NCBI GenBank assembly: GCA_031292015.1
Contig: JARLHY010000005.1
Location: forward strand, 56,477 to 120,476
Direction: 5' to 3'
Source of the DNA: Negativicutes bacterium
GTDB lineage: Bacteria > Bacillota_C > Negativicutes > Sporomusales_B > JARLHX01
Length of the DNA stretch: 64,000 bases
Shown piece after piece: positions 7,654-15,692 of this stretch. Made by a program: the position numbers and the translations under genes. The notes beneath the pieces are model-generated. The model saw only the letters and a program-made list of their open reading frames with translations. It did no database searches and was not told the origin of the DNA. The number at the start of each line of letters is the position of its first letter. Position 1 is the first letter of the stretch.

Positions 7654-8756
7654 GTTATCAAAGCGGACGTATGGGCGTTGCCGAGGGCATCGCGCTCACT
7701 TTTACCATAACCTTTACCACGGCGTTTCTGACCCTTCCGGCTGAAGCGATAGATACTTCAGGGGAATTGGGATGGTTGTCTGTCATTGTCGCAGGCTTAA
7801 GTACGATGGCCATGCTCTTTTTGCTTATCTATGTGTTTGAACGCATTCCAGGCGACTTATTTTTTGTAGCAACATCCTTGTTCGGAAAACCGGGCGCATA
7901 CCTGATCAGCATGTTTTACATCATCATGTTCTTGTCTATGGCCACGCTGTGGATCAGGCAATTTGCCGATAATACCCTGATCACCGCGATGCCGTTGCTT
8001 GATTTCTCAATAGCAGTGGGTTGGTATGCTCTTGGCGCCGCCTTCCTTCTATTCTTCGGCATAGAGGCTATTGCCCGGGCTAACTACGTCATTTTACCGT
8101 TCGGCATCGGCGGCACAATCCTGGTCCTGGCGCTGCTTTCGCCTCTTTGGAAATTCAATTACCTGCTGCCGTGGCAGGGTACCGGCATGGCCAGCGCCCT
8201 GATCAAGGGCGGTGTACTTGTCGGGTCCAACGCAGGCGCCCTGCTGTTGGCCGTCATCGCCAAATCATTTCAAAGCCCCAGGGTACTCAAGGCAGCTGCC
8301 GTATTTGGCCTGGGCGGCAGTGTTCTGGTTAAAACCATATCCATTCTTATCTTTACCATGGTATATGGAACAGCGGTGGCTATGGAAAGAGCATTGCCGT
8401 TTTTTGAGATGTCCCGGCTTGTTTCCCTGAACCGGTACATCCAGCGCATTGAGTCCATATTTGTTATTCTGTGGGTGATAACCGGAATCTTGGGGATCGC
8501 GATAAGCATCTATATGAGTCTATATCTTATGACAAGGCTGGTAAATCTGCCGACGATGAAACCGCTTATTCCTGTCGTGACCCTTCTTCTTGCCCATGTA
8601 GCGATGATTCCCTCTGATGTCAGCAGTGTCCTGGCCTTTGAAGGTTTCATGGTGCGCGGCTACTACCTTATCGGCATATATGTCATCCCGCTCTTGTTAT
8701 TTGCCGCAACCTTGCTCAAGGAAAAGAGGGGAAAGAAATGCGCTTCCGGGCAGTAG
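7650..8756 (+). CDS. gerB: Spore germination protein, GerB subunit (10-TM transporter fold)
   Basis: A 368-aa integral membrane protein of the spore-germination branch of the APC transporter superfamily, with about ten hydrophobic segments. In GerA-type receptors the B subunit holds the germinant-binding site and passes the signal to the A and C subunits. The GTG at 7650 overlaps the gerA stop by four bases (GTGA) and has GGAGGAAGAG directly before it. The 3' end overlaps gerC by 19 bases. The sequence alone does not tell which nutrient is sensed. Confidence 0.95.
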   Translation: MSYQSGRMGVAEGIALTFTITFTTAFLTLPAEAIDTSGELGWLSVIVAGLSTMAMLFLLIYVFERIPGDLFFVATSLFGKPGAYLISMFYIIMFLSMATLWIRQFADNTLITAMPLLDFSIAVGWYALGAAFLLFFGIEAIARANYVILPFGIGGTILVLALLSPLWKFNYLLPWQGTGMASALIKGGVLVGSNAGALLLAVIAKSFQSPRVLKAAAVFGLGGSVLVKTISILIFTMVYGTAVAMERALPFFEMSRLVSLNRYIQRIESIFVILWVITGILGIAISIYMSLYLMTRLVNLPTMKPLIPVVTLLLAHVAMIPSDVSSVLAFEGFMVRGYYLIGIYVIPLLLFAATLLKEKRGKKCASGQ

Positions 8757-9988
8757 CGACAGTCGTGCTCCTTTTGGCATCCTTATTGACCACAGGCTGT
8801 AACGGGTCACGGGAACTTGACGAGGTAGCGTACGTGCTTACTTTAGGCGTGGATGTCACCGAAGGAGACCAACTCGATTTTACCTATGAAATAGCCGTTC
8901 CACGTGTCTTGGCAGGCGACGTTGGAGGCAAAGCCGACGCAAAAAAGGCCGTCACTTTTATCACCGTCACGGCTCCGACCCTGGCCGAAGGACGAAATTT
9001 GCTGAATTCCGCGATTGCCCGCGCTCCCAACTTGTCCCATGTTACCACATTCGTCATTGGAGAAGCTTTAGCCCGCAAAGGAACTGCGGATTTTTTGGGC
9101 CCGGCAATGCGATTCCGTGAATTTCGCGGTTCGATTGACATTGTGGTGGTAAATGGCAAAGCCAAAGATTTTATGATGCAAAATAGCTCGGAGGAAGTAC
9201 TGGCTGCCCGGTGGTATCAATCCATGTTGTCAACAGGAGATGAGACCGGATATTATCTCAGGGCTTCTTTGCACGAATTTTATGTCCGGCTGAAAAGCGA
9301 CAGTGGTTCGCCCTACGCCACACTCATGGCCATCAACCCGCTTAAAGGCGAAGGGCAGCCAAGCGGTCCGGTCGTTCCGGGCGACAAAACACGCGAGTAC
9401 CTGCCTAAAGAGGTGCCGCGCGAGAGCGGAAACCCGGCAACCGTAATAGGGACAGCCGTATTTAAGGAAGACAAGCTGGCAGGAATGCTTTCCAGCGAAG
9501 AAACGCGCACGCTGGCGATGCTGCTGGGGAAATATCCGCACGGCTTCCTGTCAGTAGACGATCCGCTGGCTCCCCGGCATGCCATTAACGTGAATACCCG
9601 GCTCGGCCGCAACCCCAAAATCAACGTCGCTATTGCGGGAGAACAGGCGATCATCAATGTCGATGTTTTTCTGGAAGGTTATATTACGAGCATTCCCAGC
9701 GGCATTAATTACGAGTCGGATGAATACAAGGCACTATTGGAACAGCAAATTTCAGGGGTAGTTCGCCAAAAAATGCTGCAAATGCTGCAGCACACCCAGG
9801 AATGGGGTACGGATGTCGTTGATTTTGGTTACTATGTTCGCCCCCAATTTACTACCGCCCAGGAATTCAAAGACCTGCACTGGGATGTCTTGTATCCACA
9901 TGCCGAGTTCAATGTGGTCGTGGCAACACAATTACGGCGAAACGCCCTAATGCGTAAGACGTCACCCATTCGCCCGGAGGGAAAATAA
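8738..9988 (+). CDS. gerC: Spore germination lipoprotein, GerC subunit
   Basis: A 416-aa Ger(x)C-family protein. The N-terminus is a lipoprotein signal with the lipobox LTTGC, so Cys21 should be acylated and the protein anchored on the outer face of the spore inner membrane. The start of the mature part (ELDEVAYVLTLGVD) is the usual GerC pattern. The gene overlaps gerB by 19 bases and its TAA shares one base with the ATG of the following small gene, so four genes form one coupled unit. Confidence 0.95.
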   Translation: MRFRAVATVVLLLASLLTTGCNGSRELDEVAYVLTLGVDVTEGDQLDFTYEIAVPRVLAGDVGGKADAKKAVTFITVTAPTLAEGRNLLNSAIARAPNLSHVTTFVIGEALARKGTADFLGPAMRFREFRGSIDIVVVNGKAKDFMMQNSSEEVLAARWYQSMLSTGDETGYYLRASLHEFYVRLKSDSGSPYATLMAINPLKGEGQPSGPVVPGDKTREYLPKEVPRESGNPATVIGTAVFKEDKLAGMLSSEETRTLAMLLGKYPHGFLSVDDPLAPRHAINVNTRLGRNPKINVAIAGEQAIINVDVFLEGYITSIPSGINYESDEYKALLEQQISGVVRQKMLQMLQHTQEWGTDVVDFGYYVRPQFTTAQEFKDLHWDVLYPHAEFNVVVATQLRRNALMRKTSPIRPEGK

Positions 9989-10152
9989 TGGAATACATCC
10001 TTTTGCTCGCATCCATAGCGGCCGCTGTCCACGCCTATTCGTTCGCCCGCTGGCTTGGACACAACGGGAATAAAGCAGGTGCAATATTTGTTTTGTTTTT
10101 AATCACGCTTTCATTGGGGGTGCCTGTCTACAGAATGATAACCGCGCCTTAG
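9988..10152 (+). CDS. Small membrane protein of the ger operon (54 aa)
   Basis: The ATG overlaps the gerC stop as TAATG and has CGGAGGG at good spacing. The 54-aa product has two hydrophobic stretches (residues 1-20 and about 31-47) joined by a short polar loop (RWLGHNGNK), suggesting a two-pass membrane protein. Extra small membrane subunits, sometimes called GerD or GerXD, occur in other ger operons; I cannot say this is the same family. Coupling to gerC suggests a part in receptor assembly or regulation. The operon terminator follows at 10245-10277. Confidence 0.75.
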   Translation: MEYILLLASIAAAVHAYSFARWLGHNGNKAGAIFVLFLITLSLGVPVYRMITAP

Positions 10153-10244
10153 TGGCAAAGCCCAGGCCGACAAATGTCATTAATGCATAATCCGCCAAAG
10201 ATTATTCGATAGACAGTGATTGTCCAATAATCAGGATGAAGAAG

Positions 10245-10277
10245 AACCCCATGCCGTATACAAGACGGCCTGGGGTT
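10245..10277 (+). terminator. Terminator of the ger operon, probably shared with the opposite strand
   Basis: The arms AACCCCATGCCGT and ACGGCCTGGGGTT (one mismatch) enclose a 7-base loop, with TTCTT following on the plus strand. It sits between the convergent ger operon and the minus-strand 59-aa gene. Confidence 0.75.
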
Positions 10278-10290
10278 TTCTTGGTTCAAA

Positions 10291-10470
10291 TCAGCTTTTA
10301 GACAGGTCAATAAGCAGCCTCAGTCTCCGAACTTTGTTTTCGGCGTCGACTTCCCTGACAAGGATTTTGTAGGCATTTTCTTTTGATGTCGGATGGTTAT
10401 AAGCATCAAAATACAACTCATACGTCTTCAACGGTTCTTCCGCTTTGGGCTTATTGTCTTCTTGATTCAA
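10291..10470 (-). CDS. Small hypothetical protein (59 aa, TTG start)
   Basis: The frame begins with a TTG at 10470 preceded by AAGGGGGTCGTCTC, a good ribosome site. The product is highly charged (LNQEDNKPKAEEPLKTYELY, then KILVREVDAENKVRRLRLL) and looks like a small soluble helical protein. It starts 66 bases downstream of the histidine-kinase stop on the same strand, with no terminator seen between, so it may be cotranscribed with the kinase. No family was recognised. Confidence 0.6.
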   Translation of the reverse strand: MNQEDNKPKAEEPLKTYELYFDAYNHPTSKENAYKILVREVDAENKVRRLRLLIDLSKS

Positions 10471-10536
10471 GAGACGACCCCCTTCATGTTACACGCTGGG
10501 GCGCCAAAGCTTCTATGCTCTGGTATTCAATTACAA

Positions 10537-11628
10537 TCAGCTGCAATTCACCGGTGGAAATGTGACAATAAACTCCGCACCCTTTCCTTCCTCAGACCGA
10601 ACTTCAATTGCCCCTTTATGACGAGCCACGATACTCATGCAGACCGATAAGCCCAGTCCTGTACCGGAGCCCTTCGTCGTAAAAAACGGATCAAACATCT
10701 TCAGGAGCACCTCTTCGGGAATGCCGTTTCCGGTATCGGCGACGCTCAACCCTACCGCGTGCGGGAGTTTTTTTGTTTGAATTGTCAGCCTGCCGCCGGC
10801 CTTCATGACGTCTAACGAGTTTCTGGACAGATTTAGGATCAATTGCTTGATTTCTTTGCTGTCCAAACAGAGAACAGGCAGATTGCTTGCGAACAACAAG
10901 TCCACTTCGATCCCCCGGCCGGCAGCGTCTTCGTAGATGAGAGGATGTATCTCTTCCAAAAGGCCGTTTAAATCACATGGAGCCTTCAGGGACACTTTGT
11001 TGCTGGCAAGGGTCAAAAACTCGGATACGATACTATTAACCCTGTCGAGTTCGGTTAAAAGTATTTTAAGGCTTTCCTGTGTGCATTTGGCGGGATTTCC
11101 GAGAAAGCGCTGCAGATAGCCGCGTATTACGGTAATGGGATTTCTTATTTCATGAGCAACTCCTGCCGCCATCTTTCCGATCAAATCAAAGCGGTCCAGC
11201 CGATTTAACTCAGTTTGAATATGCTCGTCGGTTTGCGTTTTTGTTGTATCCCTGATTACGCACTGGATTCCCTCAATACTATTATTTATAGCGAGGGGAA
11301 TCAGGCTATACTCATAATACTTATTGCTGTGGTTACTTGCTTTCACCAGGCGACCTCTTGAAATTTCACCGGTAATCAGGACCTTGTTCATACCGTTTTT
11401 GAGGTATTCTGAATTTTCTGCGGTGATATCAAAGTCGAAAAGGTTGACGCCTGCCAAAGTGGAAACTTCCTGTTCCGTGGAATAAAGACAGCGAAGGTCT
11501 TTATCAAACACGTAAATACTTTCGAGACAGGTTGAGGAAAGACTCCCGAGGCAGGAATTTGGCACAAGGGTTGTAAAGTGTTGAGTCCCCCTCCGAAGAG
11601 TCTCAACATATTCTGGTAATGAATGCAA
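10537..11628 (-). CDS. Orphan sensor histidine kinase (PAS, KinA-like)
   Basis: A 363-aa cytoplasmic kinase without membrane segments. Residues about 25-135 are PAS-like, followed by HisKA with the phospho-His in VAHEIRNPIT and a HATPase domain (N box LNLSRNSLDVM, G boxes DTGNGIPEE and GSGTGLGLSV). I chose the TTG at 11628 because GGGGGAG lies 7 bases upstream; an ATG at 11661 is also open but has no ribosome site. No response regulator is adjacent. In spore formers such orphan kinases usually feed the Spo0F/Spo0A phosphorelay, which is the likely role here. A second pair of related kinases lies at 47557-50243. Confidence 0.92.
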   Translation of the reverse strand: MHSLPEYVETLRRGTQHFTTLVPNSCLGSLSSTCLESIYVFDKDLRCLYSTEQEVSTLAGVNLFDFDITAENSEYLKNGMNKVLITGEISRGRLVKASNHSNKYYEYSLIPLAINNSIEGIQCVIRDTTKTQTDEHIQTELNRLDRFDLIGKMAAGVAHEIRNPITVIRGYLQRFLGNPAKCTQESLKILLTELDRVNSIVSEFLTLASNKVSLKAPCDLNGLLEEIHPLIYEDAAGRGIEVDLLFASNLPVLCLDSKEIKQLILNLSRNSLDVMKAGGRLTIQTKKLPHAVGLSVADTGNGIPEEVLLKMFDPFFTTKGSGTGLGLSVCMSIVARHKGAIEVRSEEGKGAEFIVTFPPVNCS

Positions 11629-11818
11629 GCTACTTCTCCCCCGTAGACTTAATTTACACATTATTAAAACATCCGAGAATGCTGTAAAATCAATCGCGAG
11701 ATATGCATATATTATTATGGTGTTTTATTACATATCATGGCAATAAATTACATGTTAATTATAACAAATAATACCAATTATAAACTAGCCTCTTTCTAGT
11801 CAATTCTCAAAAGAAAAT

Positions 11819-11858
11819 AAGGCCGGATTATTATCCCTGCAGGATATAATCCGGCCTT
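11819..11858 (-). terminator. Intrinsic terminator of the PAS-CdaR gene
   Basis: The 13-bp arms AAGGCCGGATTAT and ATAATCCGGCCTT enclose 14 bases, and TTATTTTCTTTT follows on the minus strand. The region 11662-11818 beyond it is A+T-rich and probably holds the promoter of the kinase gene; no other gene is seen there. Confidence 0.8.
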
Positions 11859-11917
11859 TAAAACCATTGAGCTACCTACAAAAAAGTTCGTCGGTACCAA
11901 TTTTCACAACAATGTTT

Positions 11918-13375
11918 CTAAATAGTTTTCGCCATACCGAGTTTCAACATCTTTAGTGCCGTTGCCAGAGCCATGCGCGTTTCCAGACTGTCGAGTGATA
12001 CTTCAAGTATTTGTTCAATTCGCCGTTTGCGCTGAAGGACCGTCTTTTGATGGATAAATGCCTTTTTCGCTACATCGTTAAGATTGCTGTTTTCCAGCAT
12101 CAATTCCAGGGTTAACAAGTATTCTGCATTCTTTTTTCTGTCGTAGTGTATCAGTTTTCCCAGCGTCCGCTCAATATAAGCCGTGATCTGTTCCCTGCCT
12201 TCACCCAAAGGAACAATCTGCAGAACTCCCATATCCAGATAGTGATATATCTTTCGTTCCGGCCATATTTTGCGACCGCAAGTAACGGCCATATGACTCT
12301 GCTGATAATGCATCCCTAGCTCGACCGGATCTGATACAAGCTCTGCGATGCCTACCGATATCGTCAAATTTGGAGCCTTATTGGCAATCTTCTCCCGCAG
12401 TTGCTCTGCCAGCTTAACCTGATCATTTTTTCCCGTTTGACCGGGTACAATCCCCAGGTAAAGCACGCCTATGCCTTCGGAACTTTCCCAGGCAAGCCAG
12501 GTTTTTTCGTCTTCTAACAAGTTGATCATCGTTTCCAGCAAGAATTGTCTCTCGCCAAAATGTTCTTGCCAATATTCTTTTGATTTATCTTCCCATTCTT
12601 CAATGACAAGCAGAAAACAGCTCAAGGGTCCTGTTAAACTGAGCCCGGCCTGCAGCGCCGTTTCGTAAACCTTTTGTTTCGACAGCCCGTGTGTATGGAT
12701 TAAGTCGTTTAGCAAATCGTTCCGTCTTTTTCTCTTGTATGTTGTTTGCAAGATCTTGTTCGTATTCTGCAGCTCATGCGTCCGTTCAAGGACCCTGCTT
12801 TCCAGTTCGACGTTGAGTTTTTTCAGCGCGGCTTCTGAGTTTTTCAGTGCGGTAATATCGGCAATAACTGTTGTATATTGTGGTTGCCCGCTGCCGGTGC
12901 CCGGCAGAGGCGTACTGATAAGCTGAACATAAATTTCCACAGCCTTTTGGGTTGAGAGTTGTAATTCAGTAATCACCGTTTCCCCGGTAAGCCTGCAGGA
13001 TCGCAGATGATCCAAAAAATGTTTCTTGCTGCTCTCAGCGACAAAAATGATCATCGGCAGACCGATCAGTTGGGCCCGCTCCATACCCAAAAGCGATGCA
13101 CCATGAAGGTTAATCTCACTTATACATCCCTTATCGTCGAAGGTTGCATAGCTGATAGGCGCAAAATCATAAAGCGCCGCATAGCGATTGCGGGAATACT
13201 CCAGCTCACCGATGATATCCTGCATGGTCCGGCATTGAATTTCCAGGTCCAGTGCCTGAACCTGCAGAGCGTCTCTGAGTACTGGCATTCCTCCTGGGAC
13301 GGCGTTGACCACCGTTCGGACCGGATTAAAAGAATCAGTCCCTTTGCGTTCGCCTGTTGCACTAGCTCGCGCCAT
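11918..13375 (-). CDS. PAS-domain CdaR/PucR-type transcriptional regulator
   Basis: A 485-aa regulator. A PAS domain at about 60-175 (FAPISYATFDDKGCISEIN) is followed by a short coiled coil (LNVELESRVLERTHELQNTN). A GGDEF-like/CdaR middle region comes next, and a C-terminal PucR helix-turn-helix (NLNDVAKKAFIHQKTVLQRK) lies at about 430-470. The ATG at 13375 has GGGGGAGAGC upstream and fits the promoter at 13413-13441. The PAS domain probably senses a ligand or redox state. No target operon is adjacent, so it may act elsewhere or on itself. Confidence 0.85.
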   Translation of the reverse strand: MARASATGERKGTDSFNPVRTVVNAVPGGMPVLRDALQVQALDLEIQCRTMQDIIGELEYSRNRYAALYDFAPISYATFDDKGCISEINLHGASLLGMERAQLIGLPMIIFVAESSKKHFLDHLRSCRLTGETVITELQLSTQKAVEIYVQLISTPLPGTGSGQPQYTTVIADITALKNSEAALKKLNVELESRVLERTHELQNTNKILQTTYKRKRRNDLLNDLIHTHGLSKQKVYETALQAGLSLTGPLSCFLLVIEEWEDKSKEYWQEHFGERQFLLETMINLLEDEKTWLAWESSEGIGVLYLGIVPGQTGKNDQVKLAEQLREKIANKAPNLTISVGIAELVSDPVELGMHYQQSHMAVTCGRKIWPERKIYHYLDMGVLQIVPLGEGREQITAYIERTLGKLIHYDRKKNAEYLLTLELMLENSNLNDVAKKAFIHQKTVLQRKRRIEQILEVSLDSLETRMALATALKMLKLGMAKTI

Positions 13376-13412
13376 ATGCTCTCCCCCTGCACCGGGTTGC
13401 CGCCCTGGATAG

Positions 13413-13441
13413 TGTTTATAAATATCTTTGACATATTTCAA
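13413..13441 (-). promoter_or_regulatory. Sigma-A-type promoter of the PAS-CdaR gene
   Basis: On the minus strand TTGAAA (13441-13436), a 17-base spacer and TAAACA (13418-13413), 38 bases upstream of the ATG at 13375. Confidence 0.6.
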
Positions 13442-13462
13442 CAGTAACCTTTTTTTTCAAAC

Positions 13463-13502
13463 AAAAAAGGCCCTTGCCGCCTGCCGGCAAAAGCAAAGGG
13501 CT
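13463..13502 (-). terminator. Intrinsic terminator of the 50-aa/82-aa gene pair
   Basis: The nested stem AGCCC...GGGCT with inner TTGCCG-GCAGG-CGGCAA is followed on the minus strand by six T. It separates the small genes from the promoter of the PAS-CdaR gene. Confidence 0.7.
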
Positions 13503-13627
13503 GCCCCGACCAAAGATAAACCATGCCAGGTTATTCAGAGTACCTCATTACCTGTCAATCTATTTCTTTATGCACCTCCGAGTGCCGTTCCCAGAGCACG
13601 GAGATCTCTTAACTTCTTCTCACAATT

Positions 13628-13876
13628 TTATCTTTCACGTTGCACCCTGATTTCTTTAGCATAGACAGTTAGGGCTTTTGCAATAGTTTCCTTGTTGCCG
13701 CTATATATTTCGGCCCTTTCCCGGCGCAGCATTTCCGCCTCGGCTTCAATCCGGGCAATTACTTCCGGGGTCGTATTTTTCTTTTGTTTCCGGCTTTCGA
13801 GCGTGCCTATCATAGCAGCTATAATCTCAATCGCTACAGCTCTTCGTGCCAGATCCTCTTTGACATTATCCGCCAT
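13628..13876 (-). CDS. Small hypothetical coiled-coil protein (82 aa)
   Basis: No family was recognised. The protein is almost entirely helical and charged (LARRAVAIEIIAAMIGTLES, then EVIARIEAEAEMLRRERAEI), consistent with a short coiled coil, and has no Cys or signal peptide. AGGAAGG lies 9 bases before the ATG. Its first 11 bases overlap the end of the upstream 50-aa frame, which suggests translational coupling. Transcription probably stops at 13463-13502. Confidence 0.65.
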   Translation of the reverse strand: MADNVKEDLARRAVAIEIIAAMIGTLESRKQKKNTTPEVIARIEAEAEMLRRERAEIYSGNKETIAKALTVYAKEIRVQRER

Positions 13877-14018
13877 TGTCCAAACCTTCCTGTCCTCGTA
13901 TTGTGACCTGCTCCCGGGGCGTCATAGAGGTGGCTGTCAAAAATATACTCAGCTTGTAGCCCTGTTCCAAACGGCATTGAATCGGATACTCGCCAACAGG
14001 CTTCGTACCATTTCTCAC
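13866..14018 (-). CDS. Possible small protein (50 aa, GTG start) coupled to the 82-aa gene
   Basis: A GTG at 14018 opens a 50-aa frame ending inside the start of the next gene (11-base overlap). AGGGAG lies 12 bases upstream of the GTG, a little far but usable. The product mixes polar and hydrophobic segments (EYPIQCRLEQGYKLSIF) and resembles nothing I know. The overlap and the absence of stops support it; the weak start keeps the confidence moderate. Confidence 0.45.
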   Translation of the reverse strand: MRNGTKPVGEYPIQCRLEQGYKLSIFLTATSMTPREQVTIRGQEGLDNGG

Positions 14019-14418
14019 CTCGAGAAAATACTCCCTGTTGTATTTTATGCAGATATATTAGTTATGTTAATTCGATACGCGTTACTTCTCCCAGACCATC
14101 GTGACATAATAACTACTAACCGCTAAAGGCAAAACAAAAAGCCGGGAAGGATACTCCCGACTTTCTCACGACCTCGCATTGGGCTGTTTACAGAATGGTT
14201 GTCCATCGTTAAACGTCTTTTTCCCCTGTCCGATTTTGGAGTCCCCACAACGTGAATAGCTTATCGGAATGTCCCAGCATTTATGGTAACTTAATAGCTC
14301 TTGTAAGCATATTATGAAACTGTGTACATTAGGCATTTTTTTGTTCTGAAAACAAGCCTAGAGCCGCTTTTTAATCCATATTATGTAATTTCTATTTTAA
14401 AGGAGGATATCTCGTATC
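14019..14418 (+). other. 400-base stretch without a recognisable gene
   Basis: It holds a hairpin at 14140-14162 (AGTCGGGA-N7-TCCCGGCT on the minus strand, one mismatch) followed by TTTTTGTTTT, which looks like a minus-strand terminator. Yet no convincing gene precedes it on that strand up to 14418, so a short untranslated RNA ending there is possible. The right end should contain the promoter of the 52-aa gene at 14419. Confidence 0.4.
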
Positions 14419-14577
14419 ATGGCACCATTCGAACTCACACCTGCTATACTGCTATTAAGTTTCTTTCTTGTCGGGGCTGCTATATGGGCCGGGAGCTATA
14501 TCGTTTTCTTCGCCCGCAAAAAACCGGACAAAGGATTAAAGCTACTTGGAAAAGATTCCGCTGAGCCGAAAGAATAG
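14419..14577 (+). CDS. Small single-pass membrane protein (52 aa)
   Basis: The ATG at 14419 follows AGGAGG, 12 bases away. The product has one clear membrane segment (AILLLSFFLVGAAIWAGSYI, residues about 9-30) and a basic, then acidic, tail (FARKKPDKGLKLLGKDSAEP), so the C-terminus is probably cytoplasmic. No family was recognised. It is flanked by unrelated minus-strand genes, so it stands alone. Confidence 0.6.
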   Translation: MAPFELTPAILLLSFFLVGAAIWAGSYIVFFARKKPDKGLKLLGKDSAEPKE

Positions 14578-14767
14578 CCCCGTTTTCACCCTGCCTGCTT
14601 TTGTTCTTCTCTGTCTCCACGAGAAAGTCCAAACGCTGTAGCGACCAAAAAAGCCCGACTGAGGACGTACAATACTCGCAGGAAAGTCTAATTCTTCTAT
14701 CTCCGACAGAATAAAAAGCGACATCACAGGAAAATCCAGCAACCTTCCGTCTGTGTAACGTCCCTTG

Positions 14768-15544
14768 TTACCAGGTCCAGGGAACATCCGGATTTTGTAT
14801 CACAAATTTGCCGCCAGATATCTCCAAGGCCGCACCGGTTATATATCCGGCAAGACCGGAAGCCAGGAATACTACCGCAGGTGCTACGTCTTCCGGCGTA
14901 CCCAGTCTATGAAGAGCAATTTGTGAAATAAGGTGCGCCTCCTGTTGCGCCGCGCGCTCCTTATTCATTTCCGTCCTGATAAAACCAGGCATATAGGCGT
15001 TTACCCGAATTCCATACGGAGCCAGTTCCGCCGCCAGCGATTTCGTCAGACTGACGATCGCTGTCTTGGTGGCGGCATACGCCCCGCCTGTCGCCAAAGG
15101 CATGGCAGCCGTGATTGATGATGCATTTAATATCACCCCGCCACCGCTCTCCTTCATGTATTGGGCAGCTATTTTAGACCCCGCAAATACGGATTTGAGA
15201 TTGATCCGCATCACGTCATCCCACTCATCGCCACTCATCTCTACGAGACGGCGTTTGGGTGAAACACCGGCATTGTTCACCCAGATATCAATTTTACCGT
15301 ATTGCTCAACTACCTGCTGCGCAAAGGCCCCCAGCTGCTTTTCCACCGAGGCGTCGGCAGCCAGCGTGAATAGTTCGTGGCCACAAGCCGCAAATTCTTT
15401 TTTCGCGGCAGCCAATTTGCCCTGGTCCCGACCGCATATCGCCAGTTTACAGCCCTCAGCGGCAAAGGCTAATGCGCAGGCCTTTCCAATTCCGGTCCCA
15501 CCGCCGGTGATAACCGCCACTTTCCCGCTCAATCCCAGCTCCAT
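14768..15544 (-). CDS. Short-chain dehydrogenase/reductase (SDR)
   Basis: A 258-aa classical SDR with the cofactor loop TGGGTGIG at residues 13-20, NNAG at about 90-93, and the catalytic Ser (NASSIT) and YAATK. It should oxidise or reduce a hydroxyl/keto group with NAD(P)(H) in the cytoplasm. AGGGGAATTACG precedes the ATG. It lies 148 bases downstream of an MFS transporter on the same strand, with only a weak hairpin (15623-15658) between. Together they suggest uptake and oxidation of a sugar acid or similar small molecule. Confidence 0.94.
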   Translation of the reverse strand: MELGLSGKVAVITGGGTGIGKACALAFAAEGCKLAICGRDQGKLAAAKKEFAACGHELFTLAADASVEKQLGAFAQQVVEQYGKIDIWVNNAGVSPKRRLVEMSGDEWDDVMRINLKSVFAGSKIAAQYMKESGGGVILNASSITAAMPLATGGAYAATKTAIVSLTKSLAAELAPYGIRVNAYMPGFIRTEMNKERAAQQEAHLISQIALHRLGTPEDVAPAVVFLASGLAGYITGAALEISGGKFVIQNPDVPWTW

Positions 15545-15692
15545 CGTAATTCCCCTCCAAAAATCCCAGCTGTCTATTGCCGGATTCTCCGGCTGTATTT
15601 TTCCTTACCGCAAATTTAGACAAGCGGGCAGGCGAGAGTTCCCTCCCGTCTACCCGCTGAACGTCACGCCTCCTGATGCTCTTGTCTTCGCC

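Noticed and set aside
13463..13560. Riboswitch before the PAS-CdaR gene
   Set aside because: The structure ends in a hairpin with T run upstream of a good promoter for that gene, so it is the terminator of the small genes.
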